From Sclerurus mexicanus (lineage: Eukaryota; Chordata; Aves; Passeriformes; Furnariidae), in the NCBI GenBank assembly GCA_013396755.1, contig VWZF01003703.1, positions 1,795,541-1,859,540 of the forward strand: a stretch of DNA of 64,000 bases, written 5' to 3'. Made by a program: the position numbers and the translations under genes. The notes beneath the pieces were generated by a model that had not been told where the DNA came from, did no database searches, and worked only from the letters and a program-made list of their open reading frames with translations. This document shows positions 8,368 through 18,999 of this stretch, one piece after another. Numbering within the stretch: position 1 is the first letter of the stretch; every line of letters starts with the position of its first letter.

Positions 8368-11300
8368 TCAGCACTGGGCTGAGAAAGCTGAGGGAGGGAG
8401 AACACACAAACACACGGGGGTTAGTCGAGCCCTGAAGTCACTGCAAGGCTCGGGTTGAATCAGAACTGCACTAAAAAATACCCAAGTTGAATAATAAATG
8501 CATTAAAACCCCCCAAGGCAGCGCTTTGGGAGGGACAGAGGGAGCAGCTCTCCACCCTTTACAGCCAGGCTGTTTTTAGGGAGAATTAGTCATGGAATTA
8601 GGTTGGGAAAGCCCTCTAAGATCACCAAGTCCAAACCAGTGGTGTCAAGGCCACCATTAACCCATGTCCCCAAGTGTCACATGCACACAGCTTGTAAATC
8701 CCTCCGGGGATGGGGATTCCAGCTGGGCCAGGGCTGGACAACTCTTTCCACAAAGCAATTTTTCCTAAAATCCAACCTAAACCTCCGCTGGCACAACCTG
8801 AGGTCGTTTCCTCTTGTGCTCCTTAAGGAATTAAGAAGAACATGGTTTTGCTGTTGCAGAAAAACACACATTTAGTATTTGAGGACAATTCCCTTTGGCT
8901 GGGTCATAGAATCTTGGAATGTGCTGGGTTGGAAGTGACCTTGAAGGTCAGCAAATTCCAACCTCCTGCCAGGGGCAGGGGCAGTTCTCAGAACCACCAA
9001 GTCATCAGTTCCTAAAATGCATCAGAAAAAAAGACCCAAACATCCCTTCTTAGGTCTTCCAGAGCAGACCACGAGTTGGTTTGGGATATAACACTGATCT
9101 GCTTGGCCATGTCAGCCAGGTCATGCTGAGAGTGCTCCCAACACAGTCAGTGCAAAAACATTCCTCATTTTATAGCAGTTTGTTAATTAGTTTTAGGTTT
9201 TGATCTGTTTATTTTCATTTTCGAAGCGAAGGATAAAAACGCCACGAACGAGGAAATCCCTCTGATAACGGGAGACAATTTTGACCTACGCAGTCGAGCA
9301 CACACTGGGGATTCGGGAATTCTCCAGTGGGAATTCTTCAAACACGGCTGGGACGGGGGTGGGACTCAACAAGCCCAGAGGGAGCCGTACCTTGCAGCAT
9401 CTGCTCCAGCTCGTAGGGGGCTTTTTCACCGAGGCTCCTCTGCAGAGCTCCTGCTGTGCCTTTGCTTTGCTGCCTGTCCCTCCACTTACTGAGCACCAGG
9501 AACTTCTGCATGTTCACCTCCTCCTCCATGGCCCGGATCTCCTCGATGTCCTTCATCTCCATCTCCAGGCACTCGATGGCGATTTCCCTCCACTGCCGCC
9601 CAAGTTGCTTCGCCACCGCCATGAGCTGCTGGTCCGTCAGGACTTTGCTTCCAATGTCACCTGGAAAGACAGATGTTCTTCCCAACATCCACCCTGCCCC
9701 TGCCCTGTCCCACCTGAGGCCGTTCCCTCTCCTCCTGTCCCTGTTCCCTGGGAGCAGAGCACAGGGGGAAAATCACTTTTCAGGTCCTGTTGCCACACCA
9801 GTTCTGGTCCAAGCCAGGTGTCCTCGGCCTCCTTGGCCACCTGGGCACATGCTGGCTCATGTTCAGCCACTGTTGCCCACCACCCTCAGGTTCTCTTCCC
9901 ATGGGCAGCTTTCCAGCTGCACTTTAAAAGCCTGGAGCGTTCCATGGGGTGATTTGTGGAAGTCTTTAAACAAGTGAGCTCAGTTTCACAGAATGAGCTG
10001 AGCTGGGAGGGACCCACAAGGACCATCCAGTCCAACCCTCAGCCCTGCCCAGGACCATCCCCAAGAGTCACCCCCTGTGCCCCAGAGCATCATCCCAACC
10101 CTCCTGGAGCTCTGGCAGCCTTGGGGTCGTGCCCACTGCCCTGGGGAGCCTGGGCAGTGCCCACCACCCTCTGGAGGAGGAACCTTTCCTGAGGTCCAAC
10201 CTGACCCTGCCCTGACACAGCTCCAGCCATTCCCTGGGTGCTGTCCCTGGTCCCCACAGAGCAGAGATCAGAGCCTGCCCCTCCTCTGCAGTGAGGTCTC
10301 CCCTCAGTCTCACAGGACACAAAAAGCCCCCAAACACGTTATTTTAAAGGACACACAAAGGCCCCACCTGCAGTGCCACCAGTCTTCTGCTTCTTGCTGT
10401 GGAGTCCCTCTTCTTCCAAAATGCTGAGGTCTGGTTTGCGCTTTTTGACACCTGGGAAGGAAGCAAGAAGTGATGTCACCCGTGTCACATCTCCTGAGCT
10501 GCAGGAGCAAGGAAGGGGCGCAGAGAAGAAGCCACCCCAGCCCCAACTGATCTCCAAAGGGACTTACTGCCTGTGCTTCTCTTCTGCTCGTTTTTGTTCT
10601 GATCGTAATGGATCCAGTCCCCTGGGAAAGAGTGGCAAAGGAAACAAAAGGTGAGGGAGCAATTCCCGCTGCTCTGCCCGACCTCCAGTAATTCCCAGGC
10701 ACAAAACAAAGCTGTTGGGTGGATTCCAACCCCTGAGAGAAGGCTTCATACAATGAGATTTTCCCCCTTTTATTCAACGTGCTGCAGCATGTCAAAGTAT
10801 GCAATTGTAGGTTCTAATGCAATAATGCACAGTATTATATATAGAATTCTATGTATAATACATGGATTAATGTATTATAATATGCAGTAATATGCAGGGG
10901 GGTGGAACTACATGGTCTTTCAGGTCCCTTCCAAACAAAGCCACTCCATGACCAAAGGGATGGAGCAGCTCTGCTGGGAGGGAAGGCTGAGGGAGCTGGG
11001 ATTGTTCAGCCTGGAGAAGAGAAGCTTCGGAGTGACCTCACTGTGATCTTTCAGGACCTGAAGGGAGCCCAAAAGAAAGATGGAGAGAGACTATTTCCAA
11101 GGGATGGAGGGACAGGACAAGGGGAATGGCTTCCCACTTCCAGAGGGCAGGGAGAGATGGGATTTTGGGAAGGAATTGCTCCCTGGGAGGGTGGGCAGGC
11201 CCTGGCACAGGGTGCCCAGAGAAGCTGTGGCTTCCCCTGGATCCCTGGGAGTGTCCAAGGCCAGGTTGGACGGGGCTTGGAGCCACCTGGGCTGGTGGAA

Positions 11301-14300
11301 GATGTCCCTGCCCGTGGCAGAGGGTGGCACTGGATGGGCTTTGAGCTCCCTTCCAAACCATTCCATGATTCCCTGAGGCCCAAAGACTCACGCTCTCGGA
11401 GCTTTGCTTTCCAGACTGTTGCATCAGAGTCCAGCTCAACCAGGGACAAGGTGAACTCATCAGGTTTCTCCAAATACACTTCAATGTAACTCTTCAGTTT
11501 CAAGAGTGATCCATCAACAAATTCAATTTCCTACACAACAGAAATGTTTAGAAATCAATATTTATCCAAAACATACACTAAAGAAGAGGCAATTGGCTCA
11601 GACAGAGCCCAGCTCCAATCCCCCCAGGGCTCTGCTGTTGTAGAATCAGGATTTCATCCNGGCCAGAATCACCTAAAGACCATGCCCCAGCTTGGCAGAT
11701 CCCAGCACAGAAGTCTCGTTATGGAAAGATGGGTACCTTTGTATGCAGACACTGAGGTGAGGGAAGAGCATCCCTCAAAATCCCCATCCCTGCAAGTGTC
11801 CCAGGGCAACCTGGTCAACTGGAAGGCGTCCCTGCCCACGGGGGACCAAAACCAAAGCCCACCCTCCCCACGGCCAGCACCCGCGTCCTTCTGACCGCCC
11901 AGCGGAGCCGCACCTTTATGAAGGAGTCGTTGTTGGTGGCCACGTAGACGCGGAAGGACAGGGAGGGATGCTCGTCCACGGCTTTGTAGAGGATGACGGC
12001 GCCGTGGTACTGCACGGGCTCCTGGCTCTGGAGGAGCGGCCCCACGGGCGACAGCGAGCTCACCACCCACCGCACGTGCGACGCCGAGTAGGCGGCCGAG
12101 GGCTCCACGGCCGCGCCGCCGCCCTTGACGTGCAGCACCTTAAAGGCCACGCCGGCGCCGCGATCTGGGGGACACAGGGCCGTCTCAGCGCCTCCCGCCC
12201 CGGCGGCGGCGCCCCCGGTNGCCCAAAGACTCACGCTCTCGGAGCTTTGCTTTCCAGACTGTTGCATCAGAGTCCAGCTCAACCAGGGACAAGGTGAACT
12301 CATCAGGTTTCTCCAAATACACTTCAATGTAACTCTTCAGTTTCAAGAGTGATCCATCAACAAATTCAATTTCCTACACAACAGAAATGTTTAGAAATCA
12401 ATATTTATCCAAAACATACACTAAAGAAGAGGCAATTGGCTCAGACAGAGCCCAGCTCCAATCCCCCCAGGGCTCTGCTGTTGTAGAATCAGGATTTCAT
12501 CCCAAACTTTTAGGGCTCTAAGAGGCAAAAGCCTTTTTGTGCCATGTTTCTATGGAGCTGCGATGCACAAAGTGAGGGTTGTTTAAGAACTTACCTCAGG
12601 AGTTACTTCAGCTTCTGGCTCACAGACCAATCTGTACCTCTTCCCATTCTGGAGTAATTTTTGGCACACAGGGGGCTTGTCAATCTTAACAAATTTCTTG
12701 TTTGAATGTTTTACAGCTTTTGTGATATCCTAACATTTAAAAATACGATTTCAAGGTTACTCATTTCAGTAAATGAATCAACATTTCAAAGCTGTGTTCA
12801 TGGGGGTGAAACAAGACAGAAGAGTTTGCAACCCCATTAAAAGGAGGGTCATTTGTCACTGTCCTCACTGGATTAAGACAAATTGAAGTCATGTTCCTGA
12901 CATGTTCCTGCCCAGCTAAGTCTGAATCATCAGAACAAAACCAATTTCCTAATTATCCATTGCAGGGTAATACAAGGAATTCTGCAAGGCTGCAATTTTA
13001 TCCTGGTTTAGTTCCATGTCCTCTCTTTTCTTGCTGCTCTGTTCTCCTCTGGGGTTATTTCTGACGTGGCCTTTGGCAGCAGGAAAGTTGGTGGCACGTG
13101 GATGAATTCACTGTCAGCTGCTTTCCCAAATTCCCAGGTAATTTTCAGTGGGAGTGTATAAACTTTTAAAGGTCTTGGAAGGTCTCTAGCAAAGGAACTA
13201 GTTTGTGTTAATGGCTGAATTGTCTCCATGGCAGATCCCGCTTTTGTTGCTGACCTGCCATATCATCTTTCAGGTGATTTATATAAAAGAGATGTAAAAA
13301 CCACAGCAGTGGAGCAGGTTACGAGGAGGTTCCTGAAAACCCTCTGGGATAACAGACATTTGTGTCAGTACCAGATACTGGAGAGGTTAATTAGTGGAAT
13401 TTGTGAAAAGAGCTGAAGCAGGAAAGTTGGCCAGTAGAATCACCTAAACACCATGCCCACTGGCCAGTAGAATCACCTAAACACCATGCCCACTGGCCAG
13501 TAGAATCACCTAAACACCATGCCCACTGGCCAGAATCACCTAAACACCATGTCCATTGGCCAGTAGAATCACCTAAACACCATGCCCACTGGCCAGTAGA
13601 ATCACCTAAACACCATGCCCACTGGCCAGTAGAATCACCTAAAGACCATGCCCCAGCTTGGCAGATCCCAGCACAGAAGTCTCGTTATGGAAAGATGGGT
13701 ATCTTTGTATGCAGACACTGAGGTGAGGGAAGAGCATCCCTCAAAATCCCCATCCCTGCAAGTGTCCCAGGGCAACCTGGTCAACTGGAAGGCGTCCCTG
13801 CCCACGGGGGACCAAAACCAAAGCCCACCCTCCCCACGGCCAGCACCCGCGTCCTTCTGACCGCCCAGCGGAGCCGCACCTTTATGAAGGAGTCGTTGTT
13901 GGTGGCCACGTAGACGCGGAAGGACAGGGAGGGATGCTCGTCCACGGCTTTGTAGAGGATGACGGCGCCGTGGTACTGCACGGGCTCCTGGCTCTGGAGG
14001 AGCGGCCCCACGGGCGACAGCGAGCTCACCACCCACCGCACGTGCGACGCCGAGTAGGCGGCCGAGGGCTCCACGGCCGCGCCGCCGCCCTTGACGTGCA
14101 GCACCTTAAAGGCCACGCCGGCGCCGCGATCTGGGGGACACAGGGCCGTCTCAGCGCCTCCCGCCCCGGCGGCGGCGCCCCCGGGGCCCCCGCTCCCCCC
14201 GGGCACGGCACTCACCGGCGAGGCACAGCGAGTGCGGGAACTGCAGCGAGGTGAGCGCGGGCGCCGAGTCGCAGCGCACGTCGAAGAGGGGCCCGCCCAC

Positions 14301-15527
14301 GATCCACGGCTTCTCCACGAGCCTGGCGTACTTGCTCCAGGAGAGCAGCGAGTACGTGATCTTCGCCGGGCCCGTCACCTCGAAGACCAAGCCCGTGAGG
14401 CTGCACTGGTAAGTGCCCTCGGCGTCCAGCTGCGCCCTGGCGTGGGCACAGACACGTTAGCTCGGGGGGCGCCGCCAAGAAGCACCATGGAAATGGGGCT
14501 CGGGAGGGATAAGGGAGAAACTCCCTCCCCGGCGAGCGCCGAGTCCTTTATCTGAACAGCACAGGAGCCACGGCAATGGTTTTGCCTCTGGTGTCTCTGT
14601 GTTTTAGCTGCCCCCGGGCTGTCCAGCACAGGCACATGCAAAACAGCTGGAATGAGCATTTGGAAAAAATATGCCCTGCACGAGGCGGCTGCTTCCACAC
14701 AAAGGGCTCAGCCTTGGTGGCAGAGCCAACGCTGCACGTGGACAACACCAACACCCAACACAGAGAACACCAAAGTGTGCAGGGACAGCAGCATCCCACA
14801 CTGATGACAATTCCAAGGCACAGAGAGGGAGAACAAGGCAGGGATCCAGGGAAAAATCCAGGGCAGTGCTAATGGGGAGCATGAAGCAGGGCGAGGCACC
14901 TCATGTGTGTCCAGACTAAAACTAGCAGATAAAAATGTGCCTGATGTTAATGACTGCAGCAAGATGAGGCAGGAAACCCTCCTAAGAGCTTTCTTGGAGC
15001 AGGGTTTGGAGGCAGCACAGGCTCTAAACTGTTTATTTGTAAGGATTTGGGTGCATCTTTCAATATAGATCCAAATGCACCCGTGCGGCAAAGGAGCCGT
15101 TTTCCCACTTAAACCAAAGACTGAAGCACCTTGGTGAGAACAATGTACATTTATACCCATCATATTAAAAAAAAATCCATACACAAACTGTCCTCCAGCA
15201 AGTCTCCTGGGGGTCACTTGCTCCTTCTGCTCCTATAAATAGAGGGAAAAAAAAAAAAGGCTTTAAAAAGGTGATGAGAAAGCGGAATTACAATTTGCAA
15301 ATTATCTCATGCAAAATACACGGGTGAGGTTTTTCTTCTAAACCTACATTTTCATTTCTGCAATGCTCACAGGGTGGCAGGCAGCTCCCTCCTAGTGGGA
15401 AAAGAGGAAGAGGAGCTCATTAAAAGCAAAGTAATTAAACAGCCAGGCAAAAAAAACCCCTCAGGAGATCTGATCCTACCTGATTCATTGCAGCGTGGCG
15501 GCGATTCCTTCTCTTCCTGTTCTTCAT
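8368..15527 (-). CDS. FIIND (ZU5-UPA) plus death domain protein
   Basis: Likely intracellular signalling or cell-death adaptor. Exons in gene order: 15480-15527, 15371-15391, 15183-15232, 14216-14436, 13880-14130, 12595-12729, 12235-12373 (or its copy 11392-11530), 10568-10621, 10368-10451, 9391-9660, 8368-8378. All junctions keep one frame, giving 427 residues from the ATG at 15525-15527. Residues about 28-113 are ZU5-like, with GTYQCSLTGLVFEVTG, SLLSWSKYARLVEKPW and GGPLFDVRCD, which I recognise as FIIND hallmarks. Residues 114-288 are UPA-like. His125 and Ser152 match the FIIND self-cleavage pair, but residue 151 is Leu. Residues 308-330 carry KKRK and KKQK, a bipartite NLS-like linker. 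Residues 335-424 form a death domain (LMAVAKQLGRQWREIA, DIEEI, KFLVLSKWRDRQ). NLRP1 and CARD8 end in CARD, so the DD is more PIDD1-like. The N-terminus is uncertain, as is the last exon (strong acceptor, three codons and stop). Confidence 0.72.
8590..8860 (-). mobile_element. CR1 LINE fragment, second subfamily
   Basis: Same family as 2155-2450: CCATGTCCCCAAGTGTCACA, GGGCTGGACAACTCTTTCC, CCTAAAATCCAACCTAAACC. Minus orientation, located inside the last intron of the FIIND-DD gene. Confidence 0.78.
8905..8990 (-). mobile_element. CR1 fragment (short)
   Basis: TCATAGAATCTTGGAATGTG, GGTTGGAAGTGACCTTGAAG and CCAACCTCCTGCCAGGGGCA are CR1 3'-terminal sequence in minus orientation. Only about 85 bp remain. 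Confidence 0.65.
9391..9660 (-). CDS. Death-domain exon of the FIIND-DD gene
   Basis: A single 90-codon exon (phase 1 to 1) encodes the whole death fold: helix 1-2 LTDQQLMAVAKQLGRQW, helix 3 ECLEMEMKDIEEI, helix 5 MQKFLVLSKWRDRQ and helix 6 GALQRSLGEKAPYELEQML. The acceptor is CTTTCCAG and the likely donor is CAAG|GTACGG at 9390. Reading through the donor would add 16 residues and stop at 9338. I prefer splicing to 8378, where a very good pyrimidine tract precedes the acceptor. Confidence 0.8.
9664..9765 (-). mobile_element. CR1-derived fragment abutting the DD exon acceptor
   Basis: Homologous to the internal part of the 23.0-23.6 kb CR1 (CATCCACCCTGCCCCTGCCC, CTGTCCCTGTTCCCTGGGAG). It starts within a few bases of the splice acceptor of the death-domain exon. 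Confidence 0.65.
9985..10325 (-). mobile_element. CR1 LINE fragment
   Basis: Starts CACAGAATGAGCTGAGCTGG, continues ACCATCCAGTCCAACCCTCA, and ends near TGCAGTGAGGTCTCCCCTCA. Minus orientation, in the intron just downstream (in gene order) of the 10368-10451 exon. Confidence 0.75.
10368..10621 (-). CDS. Linker exons with NLS-like basic clusters
   Basis: Two phase-1 exons, 10568-10621 (begins DWIHYDQNKNEQKRS) and 10368-10451 (KKRKPDLSILEEEG then KKQKTGG), join UPA to the death domain. Two Lys/Arg clusters about 14 residues apart resemble a bipartite nuclear import signal; use is untested. Symmetric phase-1 exons would allow skipping without a frame shift. Confidence 0.75.
10900..11376 (+). mobile_element. 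CR1 LINE fragment (about 475 bp)
   Basis: A longer + strand copy: a partial terminal end at 10900-10960, then GGGATTGTTCAGCCTGGAGA, GGCCCTGGCACAGGGTGCCC and a CATTCCATGATTCCCTGAGG end. It stops at the splice donor of the FIIND 139-nt exon (11390). Confidence 0.82.
11378..12502. other. Local false duplication in the assembly
   Basis: Single-base Ns sit at 11660 and 12220. Bases 11378-11659 reappear at 12221-12502, and 11667-12218 reappear at 13633-14184 with only about one mismatch (a C/T). The inserted block therefore puts a second UPA exon (11914-12164) downstream of the exon it should precede, and doubles the 139-nt exon (11392-11530 and 12235-12373). The pattern fits a haplotype contig pushed into a gap, not a biological duplication. 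Confidence 0.88.
13429..13650. repeat. 33-bp minisatellite in a FIIND-DD intron
   Basis: About seven copies of GGCCAGTAGAATCACCTAAA followed by CACCATGCCCACT, one shortened by a few bases. The array lies just downstream (gene order) of the UPA exon and at the edge of the segment duplicated in the assembly, so it may have caused the misjoin. Confidence 0.93.
13880..14436 (-). CDS. GC-rich exons of the ZU5 and start of UPA (FIIND core)
   Basis: Exons 14216-14436 and 13880-14130 are far more GC-rich than the flanking exons. They carry the ZU5 core, the catalytic-type His (codon 14096-14098) and the Leu-Ser pair at the expected self-cleavage point (codons 14015-14020). The second exon ends in VYVATNNDSFIK, typical of the UPA beta strands. 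A nearly identical second copy lies out of order at 11914-12164. Confidence 0.85.
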
Positions 15528-17645
15528 CTAGAAGAAAGAAGTTGGCAGCAAATACCTCAGTCTCCAGCAGGTTTTGGCTTCCACATTCACCCAGGACAAC
15601 TCCACAGCTTAATTTGCTTAAATTCATAAAATTTTAAGGAGACCGTTCCTGGGACTAAGTCCTTAAAAGAAGATTCATCCCCAGGACGAGCCTCCTTGTG
15701 CCAAGGACAAAGTTCAACCAGCTGGCACGGGAGCCACAACAGCCCTCCCAGGGCACAGGGAACCCCAGTTTGCAGTGTATTTGCCCTTAAAATCACGTGG
15801 AAGTGCCTGGATCCTTTCCCAAGATGACTGAATGGAAGCGGAGCTGACACACCAAGGCTTGTAGCCTCGGGGGTGGATTTTGGGGCAGGTGAGTGGCAGA
15901 GCCACACAGAGCGTGAGCACGGGCTGCTTCCCATCCCACCAACATCCTGGGGAGGCTGTGCCAAAACCATCCTGGGACAAGCACCCCCCCGGACAGGCAG
16001 AGGTGGGAGAGGCAGAGAAGGTCTTGCTGCAGCAGCAGCCTGGCAAACATCGGCCGACACCACCAGGGCACTGGCTGCTTCCCAAGCCCTTGCTGTTCCA
16101 GCCCCTGCAGCTGCAGCAGGAACACCCTCTGCACGTGGAAGTTCGTGCGCCCCATTCCCTCCCTTCCTGGGGATGCTCTCCAGCAATCCCAAGGTGTGGA
16201 GGTGCTGGCAGGGCCAGCTCCAAACCCCTCCTGCCATCCCACATCACCCCCTCGGGAGTCGCTTCTCTGGGTTGGCTTCCTCACAGCACAAATATAAAGG
16301 ACACGGTCAAGCCACACTCCCCTGACCTTCCTCCATCCCACTCCTCCACATCCAACGAGGAAAAACATTGTAGTTATTTAACTCCAGACCATCAGTCCTG
16401 CACAAAACCAGAATAAACTGCTGGAGGCATAACCCGGGCAAGCGCAAACCCACCAGCTTTCCATCAACAGCTTCCTTTAATTCTTTTCCTGTCCATCCTG
16501 TTTTGCCAGCTTTGTTGCCAAGTTTTAAGGAAATTTATGGCCTCTCGGTGTTCGGACAACTACGGTGCTGTGAAAACATCTGCGAGGTGAAAGCAGCACG
16601 AGCGGCTGCTCTTTGATCACTGATAGGAAATCACTGGCTCCCAAAAATATCACTGGGAAAGCAATCACTGGCTTAGCATTCTACAGCAACTGTGAGACTA
16701 TTCCCAGGGTAAATCACAAGGTTGTGCTCACCTGACTCCTCTTCTGAGCTGCTGCTGGAGCTGCTTTCGGAACTGGCCTCTCCTTAACAAAATAACACCC
16801 CGTTAGGCACAGGTGGAATGAGTCCAAGGATACATCCAGAGGTTTAGATACATCAGGTGAGCCAGCAGGTTACATAATATAACAGAGCAGAAAAAATACT
16901 GAGGCAGAGAAGAGCATCAGAGCATCAAATCCCAGCACCAGGGGAGACTTTGGGGACCCCCAGGCCCTTTTGAAGGGTATCTGTGATGTCCAACATAATA
17001 ATTTTAAGGTTTTATACAACCTGGGATTATTTTAAAGCTTCACCCACAGCACACCCCAGTTCACCCAGCTGAGTTATGGTTTTCCGTGGCACGTATGTAG
17101 GGTGGGAGAGGCATCCCTGGGAGTTGTGTCCCACCAGGGATGTGACTCGTGGGGATGTGCCAAACATGGCTTTAATAAATTATTCTCGCAAATGTAAGTT
17201 GAAGAGAAACCAGCACTGGAAAGCAAGGGACGTGCTCTGGGACATGGCTGTGGGGAAATCTGGGATGCAGGGCCAGCCACAGCACCCCAAGGGTGAGGAA
17301 AGCCCCACGTGTGCTCACCTGCCGGGGGCTCCTCGGCCGAGCCCTCTCCCTCCGTGCCACTGGATGTCACCTCTGCAAGAGAAAGGCAGTCAGGGAATGC
17401 AAGTCTGAAAAAGACTTAACTCTTCTCTTGGCAATTTTGTACTCAGCAGCTCAGAGAATGGGAATAAACAGCAAAGGAATAAGGATCTTAAAAATCAGCA
17501 TAAACAAGCAAGACTCTCTGTTAAAACTAGGGCTTTACACCTCAGTTTTTACAGCCAGTTATAAAATCACCATTTCCATTCCACACGGGAGGCGTTTCAC
17601 AGAATCCCTGTACCTTTTTCATCCGAGGAGAGGGACTCGGCTCCG
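15480..17645 (-). CDS. Serine/acidic upstream exons of the FIIND-DD locus (frame unresolved)
   Basis: Four short exons with good borders: 17614-17645 (32 nt), 17319-17372 (54), 16732-16782 (51) and 15480-15527 (48). In one continuous frame they read GAESLSSDEK, EVTSSGTEGEGSAEEPPAG, EASSESSSSSSEEES, DEEQEEKESPPRCNES, a serine/acid-rich low-complexity region that looks coding. That frame ends in phase 1, whereas the next FIIND exons need phase 0. In the phase-0 frame, 17319-17372 has a stop and the first Met is MKNRKRRNRRH at 15527. So these are either 5' UTR exons, part of an alternative isoform, or an exon is missing from my model. Confidence 0.5.
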
Positions 17646-18999
17646 CTGGAAGACAAAAGGAGTCACACATGAGTAGATGTGCCAATCCCTTCCCACGCTT
17701 CCACAGGAGCCAGCGCCATTCTCCCGGCTCCCTCCCGCTGGCACCGCTCCCAGCCTCTGGCCAGGGAATTGCAGGCTGGAAGGTAACTCAGGGTGGGGGG
17801 TCAGTGATTAAACACTAACCTCCTCCAACATCACCCCGGCCCTTTCGGGGCTGCCCTGGCTCTGCTGCACAGGATTCCCACCGGCACAAGCCCCCGGCCC
17901 CTCTGCCAAGCCCCAGGATTCCGTGCCAGGCGCCGTTGGATTTGGCAGCAATCCAGTGAGGCAGAGCTCAGATAAACACCGTGGCTCGGATGTGGCAGAG
18001 GCTCCAACAGCCCCATCACCCGTTTGTGGCCTGTGGCAAATTCAGGCCAAGCCTCCAAGGCTTTGGAGGGGGAGGGAAGGGGAGATCTGCTGAGTTCATC
18101 GTTTATGGATAAAGATCCGGCTTGGAAACCCTTTCCCTGGAGCTCCACAAAGCTGCACGACATCTGTCATGCAGCTCCACCAGAGCTGTGCCGAGGAAGG
18201 GAATGGCCCTGGGTGCAGTCACCATAAACCAGCAGGTGACATCCAGCTCTCCTGCATGCTGGAGGCAGCAGCGATATTCCAGCCCTCCACCCAGCCCACG
18301 GGAAGCTGGAACAGCAGCCCTGCACGGGCACGCAGGGAAAAAGCATCTATCCCTTTGCTTTTTGGAGGAAGGCGACTGCCACAGTGCCCCCCTGGTGATG
18401 CCAAGGGACGCTGGCGATGGTGAAGCCAAGCTATGGGAGTTGCTGTTCGGCAGCTCAGCCCAGGAGGCTGCTTTTGGCCAGCCCAGGCCGCCCACTGTGC
18501 ATCCACCACCCGTCTCCTTTCGGGTCCCAGCTCCTGGGGTGACCTTGGGCATCACCACAGGGGTCCCCTTGGCTGTGCCATGCTGGGGCACTCACACAAA
18601 AAAACTGAAGAATAAATGAATAGGAGCAAAGGCAGAGGCAGGAAAATCAATCCCAAGTGACTGGATTCCTGAGGGACTTGGGGAAGCAATGCCAGCTGGG
18701 GATCCCCAGTAGAGGGGTGTGCTCCATGCTGGAGATGGAAGTTTGTGGGTCAAGGACAGGAGGAACTGGGAAAGAAGTTCCCTCGCAGGAAATTACACAA
18801 CAGGGTTTATGCTTCCAAACTGTATCTTAAAAAAACAAAAATAAAAAAAAATAAATTATATATCTCTAAAATATTTGGACATAGCCTGGATATTCCCCAG
18901 GCACAGCAGCCGAGCCAAGAGCTGTTTGTGCAACCCTTCAGCCCTTCCACCAAGTGCTAGCTTGCTGAATTGGGTTTGCTTAAATCACGTTTGGCTTTT

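Noticed and set aside
9338..9390. Read-through end of the death-domain exon (GTAPSGLVESHPRPSRV)
   Set aside because: A usable donor (CAAG|GTACGG) and a strong acceptor at 8379-8402 give a better model. Kept only as an alternative.
9391..9660. CARD rather than death domain
   Set aside because: The helix 1-2 LMAVAKQLGRQWREIA pattern with the invariant Trp, and DIEEI followed by LSKW, is the death-domain pattern.
11392..12164. Genuine tandem exon duplication in the FIIND-DD gene
   Set aside because: Near-perfect identity, single-N borders and impossible exon order point to a misassembly.
13429..13650. CRISPR-like repeat array
   Set aside because: Units are contiguous without spacers in a vertebrate intron; it is a minisatellite.
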